Shown: positions 1 to 8,791, counted from the stretch's first letter. The stretch: 57,407 bases of DNA from CAZTDD01 sp964612675 (GCA_964612675.1 CAZTDD010000030.1:1-57407), one strand, 5' to 3'. Notes: generated by a model from the sequence alone, not told the origin. Numbers and translations: made by a program.

Positions 1-31
1 AAAAAGTCAGCGGAATGCGAGAAGTGAGGTG

Positions 32-189
32 TCAACCCCCTCTGTATCTCCCCTTGCTGCGGCCACGCAAGCGTGTCCCTTTTGGGGGAGACCACGCGTC
101 GATCGCATCGTTGTCTTCTCCAAGATTTGTTGGGAGAGATGACGAGATGTTCCTCCCCCGAAGATCGGGGGAGGTTAGGAGGGGGTTGA
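32..189 (-). repeat. Hairpin element copy 1 (reverse orientation)
   Basis: The element begins with tcaaccccct and ends with agggggttga, so its ends are inverted repeats. Inside are a long-armed hairpin of the cccc...ggggg type near 51-91, containing an extra ggccacgcaagcgtgtcc insertion, and a hairpin CCCCCGAAGATCGGGGG near 145-161. The spacer between the hairpins is nearly the same as in the copy at 5940-6075. It is followed by the companion motif at 203-227. The element lies upstream of pheT and has no gene of its own. Confidence 0.8.
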
Positions 190-202
190 AATCTGTTTTC
201 CC

Positions 203-227
203 GACTTCTTGCGACGGCATCAAGATT
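203..227. repeat. 25-nt companion motif
   Basis: The motif is gacttcttgcgacggcat followed by caagatt. Related copies lie at 3497-3518, 14652-14676, 26276-26300 (reverse), 26461-26484, 50854-50878 (reverse), 51117-51141 and 51223-51247. Every copy is next to a G/C-hairpin module. Confidence 0.7.
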
Positions 228-309
228 GAGGAGGGTTCGGGTGGGGTTGACGTAGGAGAATCGTTTTTTGCCCCACGTCTAAAAATGGAATTGGAAGGAA
301 ATAAGGATC

Positions 310-2700
310 GTGTTTTACTCTTTGAATTGGCTCCGGCGATATGTCCCTATCTCTGATAAAAGCCCTGACGAGATCGCACTCCGTTTGACAATGGCGACAT
401 GCGAGGTCGAGGGTGTCGAGGAGATCCGGCGAAGCACGGAAAAAGTCGTTGTCGGGAAGGTCCTCGATTTTCGAGGGCTGCCTCAATCGGCCCATCTGCG
501 CGTCGTCGAGGTCGATACCGGAGACGCGACGTTTCAAACCGTCTGTGGAGCCCCGAATGTCCGAAAAGGGATGCGGTCACTGTACGCGCTTCCCGGAGCC
601 ACGATCGCCGGGTCCGTACTTAAGTCGACAACCGTCGCGGGAGAACGCAGCGAGGGAATGCTGCTTTCGCCCGCCGAGGTGGGTATCGGCGAATACGCCG
701 ACTTCATCTTCGATTTGGGCAGCGATGTTGAACCCGGTACACCTCTCAGCGGTGTCTGCGAAACCACGGATTGGCTGATCGAGGTCGACAACAAATCGCT
801 CACACATCGCCCGGATCTGTGGGGACACTACGGTCTGGCGCGTGAACTGGCGGCTATCTATGGTGTCCCACTTCAACCGTTGGGGGTGATCGACACTGCG
901 GCTTTCCATGCGCTTCCACCGCTGGATGTCGATGTACTGGACAAGGACGGCTGCCCCCGCTACTGCGGGATCGGTATTCAGGGGCTTAGGCCGGTACCGG
1001 CTCCGCTTTGGATGCAGGTGGATCTTCTTCAAGTCGGCCTCCGACCGATCAATCTGCCTGTCGATCTAACCAACTATGTAATGGCCGAACTCGCTCAACC
1101 CATGCATGCCTTCGACTGGGACACGGTCGACAATGTACGGATCGATACGATGAACCAGGCCGGTCCATTTGTCACGCTCGATGAAGTGACTCGCTCGATG
1201 CTGCCGAGCGATCTGATGATCTTGGACGGAAAAAAACCCATTGCGATTGCCGGAATCATGGGCGGGGCGGAGACGGAGATTACGGAAAAAACCACGCGGG
1301 TATTTCTCGAAAGTGCCAATTTCAATCCGGCTACAATCCGGAGAACCTCGATTCGTTTGGGGCTCCGGACGGACGCCAGCCAGCGTTTCGGGCGTGGTCA
1401 GCCTCATGCGAACACCATCGTCGGCATACAGCGATTCCTGCATCTTCTCAGCCAGACCGGGGAACCGACCGAGACAGTTACACGGCTGTATGATTCCTCA
1501 CCGGAATTGGACGAGAAACCCCTGCAGATCCGGTTTAGTGCAGACAGTGTGGATCGTCTTGTCGGGGAAGAACTGCCGCCTGGAAAAGCCGAGGAGATCC
1601 TGCGGTCATTGGAATTCGGCGTCGAGACGGCCGGAGAGGAAATGGTAGTCACCGTTCCCCCGCATCGCAGCGAACGGGACATCTCGATCCCCGCGGACAT
1701 CGTCGAGGAAGTCGCCCGTGTGTACGGGTTCGACAACATTCAGCCCGTCATGCCGGCGATCCGAATGACACAGGGGGCTTTCAATGAAAAGCGACGGCTC
1801 GAACGCCGCTTGACCGCGTTTCTGAGTCAGACATGGGCCATGTCCGAGGTCAGTCTCTACAGCTGGTTTGATGATGATTGGCTCCGCGAACTCGGGTTCG
1901 AACCTGTTTCCACACTGAGGCTGAAGAACCCGATCAACGAGAACAACACACGTATGCGGACGCATCTCATGCCGAATCTGTTGCGGGCCGGTCGGTACAA
2001 CCTGAGGCATCGGGACCGTGTCGAGATATTCGAGGTCGGGCGAAAATATATCGAACAAGGCGACTCCGACGCGGAGACAACGATGCTGGGCGGCGTTGTG
2101 TGCGCACGAAAAACCCAGTTGTCAACTCAGCAGTGTTTTACACGAATCAAGGGGATCGTGCAGAGTATATTCGAAATAGCGGGTATCGATTCGGTGGAAT
2201 TCGTTACGTTTCAAAGTGCGGAGACTCTGCCCTGGTTTGACGAACCGGCGAGTGTTTCGATCCGGGCGAAAGGCCGTATCCTGGGTCACCTCGGCATCCC
2301 CACAGCGCACATATTAAAACTATTTCCGCGGGGTATGGTTCTCGCGGGTTTCGAGATTGATTTCCAGGCGCTTTTGGATTTACCGAAAGCGACCATGTTG
2401 TACAGAGAACCGCCGCGTTTTCCTGTCAGCGAGAAGGATTATTCCATTCTTCTACATAAAGCGCGCGCGTTCGGCGAACTCGAAGAGATTTTAGGCCGAT
2501 TTTCTCATCCGAATATTTTGCGGAGAGAGTATCTCTTTGCGTATGAAGGCAGTGGAGACCTGGCGGATTACCGGAGTTTCACATTCCGTTTTTATCTCTA
2601 CAAACCGGATGGGACGCTGACGGGTGAGGAAATCAGTTCATTCCACGAACAGTTTCTCGATTTCCTCAAGCAGAATGATTTAGGGATACGGGAGGCGTGA
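310..2700 (+). CDS. pheT: Phenylalanine--tRNA ligase beta subunit
   Basis: This is the beta subunit of the cytoplasmic alpha2-beta2 phenylalanyl-tRNA synthetase, which charges tRNA-Phe. The 796-residue length matches the bacterial family. The N-terminus (MFYSLNWLRRYVP) is typical. A tRNA-binding OB-fold covers about residues 40-150 (VVGKVL...VCGAPNV). The B3/B4 editing region carries the family motif IAIAGIMGG, followed by B5 and the catalytic-like core. A C-terminal FDX-ACB anticodon-binding domain (about 705-796) opens with YREPPRFPVSEKDYS. The start is a GTG with GGAAGGA at 293-299, ten bases upstream. pheS is not in the window and may lie to the left, beyond the hairpin element. The last 35 bases overlap the convergent HicB-like gene. 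Confidence 0.97.
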   Translation: MFYSLNWLRRYVPISDKSPDEIALRLTMATCEVEGVEEIRRSTEKVVVGKVLDFRGLPQSAHLRVVEVDTGDATFQTVCGAPNVRKGMRSLYALPGATIAGSVLKSTTVAGERSEGMLLSPAEVGIGEYADFIFDLGSDVEPGTPLSGVCETTDWLIEVDNKSLTHRPDLWGHYGLARELAAIYGVPLQPLGVIDTAAFHALPPLDVDVLDKDGCPRYCGIGIQGLRPVPAPLWMQVDLLQVGLRPINLPVDLTNYVMAELAQPMHAFDWDTVDNVRIDTMNQAGPFVTLDEVTRSMLPSDLMILDGKKPIAIAGIMGGAETEITEKTTRVFLESANFNPATIRRTSIRLGLRTDASQRFGRGQPHANTIVGIQRFLHLLSQTGEPTETVTRLYDSSPELDEKPLQIRFSADSVDRLVGEELPPGKAEEILRSLEFGVETAGEEMVVTVPPHRSERDISIPADIVEEVARVYGFDNIQPVMPAIRMTQGAFNEKRRLERRLTAFLSQTWAMSEVSLYSWFDDDWLRELGFEPVSTLRLKNPINENNTRMRTHLMPNLLRAGRYNLRHRDRVEIFEVGRKYIEQGDSDAETTMLGGVVCARKTQLSTQQCFTRIKGIVQSIFEIAGIDSVEFVTFQSAETLPWFDEPASVSIRAKGRILGHLGIPTAHILKLFPRGMVLAGFEIDFQALLDLPKATMLYREPPRFPVSEKDYSILLHKARAFGELEEILGRFSHPNILRREYLFAYEGSGDLADYRSFTFRFYLYKPDGTLTGEEISSFHEQFLDFLKQNDLGIREA

Positions 2701-2908
2701 GTTGAGGAATCACCGAGATTTCTCTGGTTTTTACCTCTCGGGGACCTACTGGGGCCTCCTCTTGCATCAGCAACCTATATGCGTCTCGAATGTTTTCTTC
2801 AAGCTCAGGGAGTGATTCACCCTGGCTGAAAACACCGGGGACCTCTTTCAACTTTCCAACATACCAGCTATCGTCGATCCAGTATGCGAGCGTGAACTGT
2901 CTTTGCAT
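2666..2908 (-). CDS. HicB-like antitoxin-family protein (orphan)
   Basis: This small protein of about 80 residues has the HicB N-terminal fold pattern. Strand one is QFTLAYWIDDSWYVGKLKE, followed by the turn VPGVFSQGESLPELEENIRDAYRLLM. In known systems HicB neutralises the mRNA-degrading HicA toxin and is often a DNA-binding repressor. No HicA-like ORF with its GSH-type motif is visible on either side, so this is either an orphan or a UPF0150-type stand-alone protein. The internal ATG at 2908 is preferred over the one at 2923 because the family usually begins a few residues before the first strand. Its 3' end overlaps pheT on the opposite strand. Confidence 0.8.
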   Translation of the reverse strand: MQRQFTLAYWIDDSWYVGKLKEVPGVFSQGESLPELEENIRDAYRLLMQEEAPVGPREVKTREISVIPQLTPPVSLNHSA

Positions 2909-3236
2909 AGTTAACCACCTCATTTAGTTTGTAACAGTCGTGTCATGCACACTCATACTCTTGCCCCTTTCTGTTCTTTGCGCCCTCCGGAAGCGAGGAA
3001 GCACGCGGAATGATCCCTTGAAAATCTCTCATGATGATTTCTCAAACCTTGTCTCCGGTCGTCTCTAGATTGTATTTCAGCGATGCCGACTTGTACAGCT
3101 TATGGAGAATCTGCCTGTCCTATTTGTGCGCGTCGGCGGAGACTTTTGCCGAAGATCCGAAAGCAGCGACAAACAACTTGTCATGGACACAGAGGTGCTC
3201 CCTACTGATCTATACAGTTTTCTGAGGTGCATTCCA

Positions 3237-3300
3237 ATGAAAACCACTGTGACCATTGACGATCGCTTAATCCTAAAATCGGCAGTTGAAACCCGAGCGC
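3237..3300 (+). pseudogene. Possible VapB/ribbon-helix-helix antitoxin remnant
   Basis: A ribosome-binding-like gaggtg precedes an ATG whose first residues read MKTTVTIDDRLI. That opening strand is typical of ribbon-helix-helix antitoxins of the VapB type. The similarity stops after about a dozen codons. A dispersed motif (cctgagcccgtcgaaggg) follows within 40 bases, so the rest of the gene seems to be lost or replaced. The evidence is a short match only and could be chance. Confidence 0.3.
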
Positions 3301-3445
3301 GGTTCCTGAGCCCGTCGAAGGGCCGCACGGGTATTGGTGAAATGAATTTCTGTCATCACAAACACCTTTTGCCTCTGCTTGATCTGCTGTGTCTGGGGAA
3401 TACACAAGCGAAGAATAATACCCGAACCCGGTGCAATGATAGCGC

Positions 3446-3477
3446 CTCACCCTATCCCTCTCCCGGGGGGAGAGGGG
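3446..3477. repeat. CCCTCTCCC-type hairpin module
   Basis: The sequence ccctctcccggggggagagg forms a hairpin and is preceded by cctcaccctat. The same module in the opposite sense occurs at 50899-50930 and 51180-51211. A companion motif lies 20 bases further on. Confidence 0.75.
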
Positions 3478-3707
3478 ACTTCCGCCGCCAATTTCGGATT
3501 TTTTGCGACGGCGTCAACATGCTGACGATGGAGCTTGTCGACATCAACAACCCCGTGTAAAGCGATTCTCTCAATCGTGTCTATTTCCCTTTCGGAATAG
3601 CATAAGAGTCAGACATAATGTGTACTCGCAAAACTGTAGGCGAAGACTGTGTGTACTGTATGCAGCGTCAGGCAACAAACACGATGTGAAAGGGAAGGGA
3701 GCGCGGA

Positions 3708-6700
3708 ATGCGGGACTCAAAATCATGGAATCGTCGATCGGCACCAGCGATCGTTTTCGCCCTATATCTCGCGGCATCGTCCGCTTCATTCGCACTCGAC
3801 GTGACCGGCACGAGGGAGTTCTCTGCACCGCAGAACGACGGCACCGTCACGGTCACAGTTCAGGTTGATGTCTCGACATCGGGCGGTGAATCGCCTCCGT
3901 ACGGGGTCATTGTCCTGGAATACCTGCCGGCTCAATCGACGGTCAAGAACACGAACCCGGCTGCGAGTTATTACACGCCGGAGACGGGCGAACTCGCCTG
4001 GTTTTTCTACGGGCAGGCCGGTGTGACCGACAAGACGGTCACCTATACATTTACGCCGAGCCAAAGCGGCGGATCGATCCAAGGGGAAATCCGCTACAGC
4101 ACCGACGCGGATACTCTCACAGTCGCTGTTCCGTCCGCTCGCATCCCGACGCCGGAAGCCACGCCGACATATACGCCAAGACCAACGGATACGCCGACCA
4201 ACACGCCGCTGCCCACCGATACACCGACATTGACACCGACGCCCGAACCGGTGCAAGTAATCGGTTTTGTCCTGCGGAACGACCGGCCGGTCGCGGATGC
4301 CACCGTATTGCTTGGCGTGGGGTTCATTGCAAAAACCGACAATACGGGTCTGTTTCAGTTCGAAGAGTTGATTCCGCCGGGTCAATACGATGTCACGGTC
4401 ATGACAGATTTGGGACGCGAATACGAAAAGACAATCACGATAAACCCAGGTTCGAATCCCCCGTTCGAGCTTTCCCTGCCGGTTTTGACCCCGACGCCCA
4501 CCGCCACACCCGAGGTAGGCGATACTCCCACGCCAACCAGCAGCCCGACACCGGGCAAAGGTAACCTGACTTTGGCAGTCGTTTCGCAGTCACGCTTGGA
4601 GAAATTCTACGGCGAAGAACGAGCGGCTGTGTTTTTGGAAAAATTGCGACAGCTGTTGTCTCATGAAAGCGTGCGGGGAGAGATTGTGGATCTCGATGTG
4701 AATGCCTCGCTGCGTCAATGGTACCAGGAATGGGACCGCAGCACCGACGGGCTGCCGGATGCCACCAGCTCCTCACGGGAAGATAACGTTTTGAAAGCCA
4801 ATATGGTGGCAACCGCGATCAAAACCGTTCTCGGAAACCGCAGAGAACATGTCCGCAACGAAGCGGTGAAGTACATTATCCTTGTCGGCTCGGATCGGAT
4901 CATTCCGCATTACCGTCTTCCCGATATGGCACGTCCGAAGAATCGCGAGTCTCAACATGACATCAATGCCCTCGATTTGACTCTCCCGCCGGATGCCGCG
5001 ATCCATGAGAATTATCTTCTGATCGACGATTATTATGCAGATGCGACGCCAAAGACCTACCAGATTATGGACCGAGAGTTTTATCTCCCGGATTTCGAAA
5101 TCGGTCGCCTGGCAACAACGCCTGAAGAGATGGGTGCGCATATCGACACTTATTTAGCGCTCGACGGCAAGATTTATTTTGAAAAAGCATTTATCGCAGG
5201 GAGCGATGTGTTTTCCAACGGAGCCAACCGGACGCGGGACATTGCGGAGGCCGATCTGGCGGAGGTGGAACGGCTGCCGGAAGACGGGGCGGACCCGTTT
5301 GACATTACGGAGAAATTGAATACGGGAAGCCAACTCAATGTGCTGGGGTTGCATGGAGGTCGGTCCGTTATCAATCGAACGGGAAATGAATCGCCATTGT
5401 TTTCAAAACGGCTAGATCAGTTTGTGGAGGCCGAAAACGTACGGGGTTCCGTAGTCGTGAATTTTGCGAGCCACGGCGGCCTTTCCAAGGATGGAGACGA
5501 TGAGTCGGAAGAGAAAGATTTAGTGAGAGTATTCGCCTCGAAAGGGGTGGGTGCGTATATTGGCACCACGGCGCGTTCCGGTGCGAGCAACAGCAGTATC
5601 GCGTTCACGGAAGACCTCGCGTCGCGGTTTGTTCATTCGCTGGTTTCGGGGAAAGAAGCAGAAACCGTGGGCGGCGCGTTGCGTGAAGCGAAACGGGAAT
5701 ACGTGATCAACGAGCATAATGGTATCCGAAATTCGAATTTATCCGATGAGGAAATCCGACAAAATATCGGTGAGGATGAAAAAACGGTAGCGGGTACGAC
5801 GTTGTATGGCTTGCCGATGTATACGGTGACGTCGAGCAACGCCGCCGGCGATCCGCATTTGGCGATGGGGAATGGAACGGAGTCTACCCCCTCTCTTTCC
5901 CGGATAGCACGAACGTTCAGCAACGTACAAGGAGAGAATTCAACCCCCTCTGTATCTCCCCCAATCTTTGGGGGAGACCACGCGTCGATCTCATCGTTGT
6001 CTTCTTCAAGATTTGTTGGGAGAGATGAAGAGATGTTCCTCCCCCGAAGATCGGGGGAGGTTAGGAGGGGGTTGAGTCACGATCCTGGACAGAACATCCT
6101 CTGGGCAAAACCACAGGCCGTCGGAGGACCGCTCCAACCGGCGCAACAGGCGCTCCCCCTTCAGGATGCCTTCTTCGAAGAACACGAAACCTTCTCAGGC
6201 ACATTCTACGCCTACAACGGCATTACCCAGGCCAACGTGAACGAGCCCGTCCAACCGCGTGTCGCCTATTACACGGGCGCGGAGGGATTCTTTCCGAAAG
6301 GTGCCGTCCTCGAATCCGCGGAGTATCGCGTGATCGAAAACTTCGACCCCGTGATCGAAGGGTCACAATGGGGAGCCGGCGACGCGCAAGAAGGAGTTTT
6401 TGACAAACAAGGCTTCTTCCCCGCGATTCCGTTCACAGTCAACACGATTGCCGCGAAGAGCGGGATGCCGGCGCTCCAACGCTTTGTTTTTGTTGCTGGG
6501 CAATACAACGGCCAAACCCACCAGGAGCGGCTATACAAGGATCTCAAATGGACTACCTATTACACCCCCGAGGTGACCGACGAAACGCCTCCGACGATCA
6601 TAGACATATCGACGGTGGTTCAAGGCGAGCGCGTGTTGATCAACGTGGAGGCGTCGGACGTCGACGGTGACCCGCTATTTCGAACCGTCGTTTTGTGGAC

Positions 6701-7859
6701 GGACGGAAACGGCGAATGGAATGCGGTTGATCTCGAACAATCGTCGGCGAACCCTCTGATATGGCAAGGCGAATTAACGAAAGTCGCCGGACTTGAGTTT
6801 TTTGTCCAAGCCATCGATACGCTCGGCAATGTCGCGTACGCGGATAACGGCGGCCGCTATTATCGACCGCTCGAAGGTGGGCAGGAGCCTCCCGAAGAGT
6901 ATCTCAGTAAGATCGATTTATACGAATCCACAGTCGAGGAAGCCGGTTTCGTTTACAGTCCAGCGACCGGCTTCGACGCAGCGCCGATTTCCGTCGGGGA
7001 TGTTCCTGCAGGGCCGGGAACCGATGGCCGGGGTTTGATTATCGAGGCTGCGCCGGGCCAGGGGACTTTAGCGATATCAACGGGGCCGGTTTCAGCAGAC
7101 AACGGCGCCGTGGTCCTGTCCGTGAATGTTCGTGCGGATGGTGAAGGATGTTCAGCGGCTCTCGCCGCATTGAATTCGCCGATTGATGGGCAATTGGGTT
7201 ACACGAACGCGAGCGGCGCGGATGTGCCCGTCGGTGAGTGGGGTAAGTTCATTCTCCTTTACGATCCTCCGGCGGATGCGCTTCAGCCGGGCATTCAAGT
7301 GGCGTTGCCGGACTCGGCGGCGGGACCGGTGAAGGTTTATTTCGATAATTTAATTATTTCGGAATTACCGGAATATCAATTTGAAGACGTTGTTTTGGAT
7401 GTGGATGGGGCGTTTGACGGGGACACGTCGGGATTATTGAAAAACGTTATGGCCGAGAGCGGTGGCGCCGCGTTCCAATTTCCGGATACCGAGGGTGGAA
7501 GTGACATGCTGCTCTCGCTTACGAAGACAAACGACGCAGCGAATATCGGAATATTCGCGAGTCAACTGCAGGGTGGTTTTCCGCATGTGTTGCAGGCTTC
7601 CGTCGATGCGCGGTTGTTCGATGGTTCGGGGGGTGTGACGGCGCTGGTGATGACAAATGGGAACGGAAATGTTGGTGTGTTTGTGAATAATGCCGGTCTG
7701 GCCGGCGATGAGTTCCAGGAAGTCACTATCGGTGGCGGTTTCACCGCCGAGAATCCGGAGTTTCCGGTTTTGTGTGTGGTGCAGAATGGTGGGCCGGGTG
7801 TGGAGTCGTCGGTGTTGGTGGATGATTTGGAGTTGAGGAGGGTTGTTGGGGGAATGTGA
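3708..7859 (+). CDS. Giant secreted C25 (gingipain-fold)-like protein
   Basis: This exported protein has 1383 residues. The domains, in order, are a signal peptide (1-29), a DUF11/Ig-like domain (30-140), a Pro/Thr linker (145-183), a carboxypeptidase-regulatory-like domain (184-262), a second Pro/Thr linker, and a C25-like caspase-fold region (about 290-720). An in-frame hairpin element follows at about 745-790, and then Ig-like and jelly-roll-like C-terminal domains. The caspase-fold pattern is visible as GLHGG (His549), NFASHGG and AYIGTT. The position where C25 peptidases carry the nucleophilic Cys appears to be Ser588, so classical cysteine protease activity is doubtful. The ATG at 3708 has GGGAAGGGA upstream. 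About 1,100 C-terminal residues are paralogous to the gene at 27364-33621. The assignment to C25 is from motif order, not from a search. Confidence 0.85.
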   Translation: MRDSKSWNRRSAPAIVFALYLAASSASFALDVTGTREFSAPQNDGTVTVTVQVDVSTSGGESPPYGVIVLEYLPAQSTVKNTNPAASYYTPETGELAWFFYGQAGVTDKTVTYTFTPSQSGGSIQGEIRYSTDADTLTVAVPSARIPTPEATPTYTPRPTDTPTNTPLPTDTPTLTPTPEPVQVIGFVLRNDRPVADATVLLGVGFIAKTDNTGLFQFEELIPPGQYDVTVMTDLGREYEKTITINPGSNPPFELSLPVLTPTPTATPEVGDTPTPTSSPTPGKGNLTLAVVSQSRLEKFYGEERAAVFLEKLRQLLSHESVRGEIVDLDVNASLRQWYQEWDRSTDGLPDATSSSREDNVLKANMVATAIKTVLGNRREHVRNEAVKYIILVGSDRIIPHYRLPDMARPKNRESQHDINALDLTLPPDAAIHENYLLIDDYYADATPKTYQIMDREFYLPDFEIGRLATTPEEMGAHIDTYLALDGKIYFEKAFIAGSDVFSNGANRTRDIAEADLAEVERLPEDGADPFDITEKLNTGSQLNVLGLHGGRSVINRTGNESPLFSKRLDQFVEAENVRGSVVVNFASHGGLSKDGDDESEEKDLVRVFASKGVGAYIGTTARSGASNSSIAFTEDLASRFVHSLVSGKEAETVGGALREAKREYVINEHNGIRNSNLSDEEIRQNIGEDEKTVAGTTLYGLPMYTVTSSNAAGDPHLAMGNGTESTPSLSRIARTFSNVQGENSTPSVSPPIFGGDHASISSLSSSRFVGRDEEMFLPRRSGEVRRGLSHDPGQNILWAKPQAVGGPLQPAQQALPLQDAFFEEHETFSGTFYAYNGITQANVNEPVQPRVAYYTGAEGFFPKGAVLESAEYRVIENFDPVIEGSQWGAGDAQEGVFDKQGFFPAIPFTVNTIAAKSGMPALQRFVFVAGQYNGQTHQERLYKDLKWTTYYTPEVTDETPPTIIDISTVVQGERVLINVEASDVDGDPLFRTVVLWTDGNGEWNAVDLEQSSANPLIWQGELTKVAGLEFFVQAIDTLGNVAYADNGGRYYRPLEGGQEPPEEYLSKIDLYESTVEEAGFVYSPATGFDAAPISVGDVPAGPGTDGRGLIIEAAPGQGTLAISTGPVSADNGAVVLSVNVRADGEGCSAALAALNSPIDGQLGYTNASGADVPVGEWGKFILLYDPPADALQPGIQVALPDSAAGPVKVYFDNLIISELPEYQFEDVVLDVDGAFDGDTSGLLKNVMAESGGAAFQFPDTEGGSDMLLSLTKTNDAANIGIFASQLQGGFPHVLQASVDARLFDGSGGVTALVMTNGNGNVGVFVNNAGLAGDEFQEVTIGGGFTAENPEFPVLCVVQNGGPGVESSVLVDDLELRRVVGGM
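5940..6075 (-). repeat. Hairpin element copy 2, in frame inside a coding region
   Basis: The ends are tcaaccccct and agggggttga. The hairpins are CCCCCAATCTTTGGGGG and CCCCCGAAGATCGGGGG. The encoded peptide includes STPSVSPPIFGGD and FLPRRSGEVRRGL. The reading frame of the giant C25-like gene runs through it without a stop. A further run (ctaccccctctctttcccgg) just before 5940 looks like a decayed extra arm. Its spacer matches copy 1. Confidence 0.88.
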
Positions 7860-7867
7860 CGCATTGC

Positions 7868-8045
7868 TCAACCCCCTCCTCTACGGCTCTCATGTTTGCC
7901 TTCGGCAAGCCATGAGATGCCTCCCCCGATCTTCGGGGGAGGAATAAGAAGACGTAGGCGATCCCGGTCTTTGGTGGAGGAAAAGAAGTGGGCGCAGCTG
8001 AGTCATTTTCTCCCCCAAAGATTGGGGGAGATACAGAGGGGGTTG
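7868..8045 (+). repeat. Hairpin element copy 3 (left of the DUF559 gene)
   Basis: The copy runs from tcaaccccctcc to agagggggttga. It has an extra hairpin (tctcatgtttgcc...ggcaagccatgaga), then CCCCCGATCTTCGGGGG, a spacer with gcgcagctgagtcattttc, and CCCCCAAAGATTGGGGG. It begins eight bases after the stop of the giant gene. The extra hairpin is shared with copy 5. Confidence 0.85.
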
Positions 8046-8132
8046 ACGATTACGCACCCACAGTGGATGGAGATACAGAGGGGGTTGACGAGTCCGCACT
8101 CACAAAGGATGGAGATAGAGAGGGGGTTGACG
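8041..8132 (+). repeat. 42-bp tandem repeat of the element end, left array
   Basis: The motif ggttgacg recurs at 8041, 8083 and 8125, giving an exact 42-base period. Each unit carries a cactcacaaaggatggagat-like stretch or its variant, and ends with agagggggttga. The same array type occurs to the right of the DUF559 gene at 8786-8873. Confidence 0.8.
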
Positions 8133-8175
8133 GTGAAGCAGGGACGAATGATCGAGAAACAGAAGCGTTACGACA

Positions 8176-8538
8176 ATGCGCAGAAACGTCGAAGAAAAGA
8201 CACGTAAACATGCAAGAGAGCTGCGTAGAGAGATGACCCCGGCAGAGAAACGTCTCTGGCATCGTATTCGGGGCGGACGCCTGCACGGATTGCAGGTGCG
8301 GCGGCAGCATCCGATTGGTCCGTATATCGCTGATTTCTACATTCCCGAGCTGCGATTGGTGATCGAAGTGGACGGGGATTCACACGACAATCGCATCGAG
8401 AAAGATAGAGCGAGAGACCGGTATTTGTCGGGAGAAGGGTGCGCGGTTGTTCGTTTTCAGAATCGATATATTGAGGAGTCGTTAGATTGTGTGTTGGAAT
8501 ATTTGTGGGATTATTGCACGAAAAGAACCAACCGCTAA
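8176..8538 (+). CDS. DUF559 endonuclease-like protein
   Basis: This 120-residue protein belongs to the DUF559 family, related to very-short-patch-repair and restriction-endonuclease-like folds. The helical N-terminus has the family hallmark MTPAEKRLWHRIR (about 20-32). It is followed by the nuclease core IADFYIPELRLVIEVDG, giving Asp53, Glu64 and Asp66 as probable metal ligands, and then a DRARDRYL helix and a VVRFQN strand. Substrate and role are not established for most members. Its position is notable: hairpin element copies 3 and 4 and their 42-bp arrays flank it in direct orientation. The ATG at 8176 lacks a clear Shine-Dalgarno sequence, and an in-frame ATG at 8233 (MTPAEKR) is a possible alternative start. 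Confidence 0.9.
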   Translation: MRRNVEEKTRKHARELRREMTPAEKRLWHRIRGGRLHGLQVRRQHPIGPYIADFYIPELRLVIEVDGDSHDNRIEKDRARDRYLSGEGCAVVRFQNRYIEESLDCVLEYLWDYCTKRTNR

Positions 8539-8576
8539 AGGAGTAAGTGGAAAGGAAGTAGCGAGACAAAGAGAGC

Positions 8577-8791
8577 TCAACCCCCTCCTAACCTCCCCCG
8601 ATCTTCGGGGGAGGGACAAGATGACGAAGGCGACCCGGATCTCCAGGGGAGGGACAAGACGACGGAGGCGACCCGGATCTTCAGGGTGGAAAAGAAACGA
8701 ACGCAAGGGGGTTGTTTTCTGTCCGAAGTTCGTGGCGAGGAACAGGGTCTTTTTCTCCCCCAAAGATTGGGGGAGACACAGAGGGGGTTGA
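8577..8791 (+). repeat. Hairpin element copy 4 (right of the DUF559 gene)
   Basis: The copy has the same ends and hairpins as the others. The spacer is expanded by a near-exact duplication of gacgaaggcgacccggatct (around 8624-8643 and 8660-8680). It has CCCCCGATCTTCGGGGG at the left and CCCCCAAAGATTGGGGG at the right. Confidence 0.85.

Larger units (their letters stand above)
2924..3707. other. Gene-poor interval with repeat debris
   Basis: No convincing intact gene is seen. The interval holds a short remnant resembling the start of an antitoxin (3237-3272), a cctgagcccgtcgaaggg-type dispersed motif (3305-3322), a CCCTCTCCC hairpin module (3446-3477) and a companion motif (3497-3518). The leader of the downstream giant gene occupies the last part. 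Confidence 0.6.

Noticed and set aside
4094..4342. Val/Gly-rich ORFs antisense to the Pro/Thr linkers
   Set aside because: They are the mirror reading of low-complexity Thr-Pro codons; the same pattern appears at 28680-28952, 28965-29222 and 29388-29630.
7896..8236. Two overlapping ORFs reading through the left repeat array
   Set aside because: They consist only of repeat translation (e.g. GDTEGVD) and stop inside the nuclease gene; no start signal.
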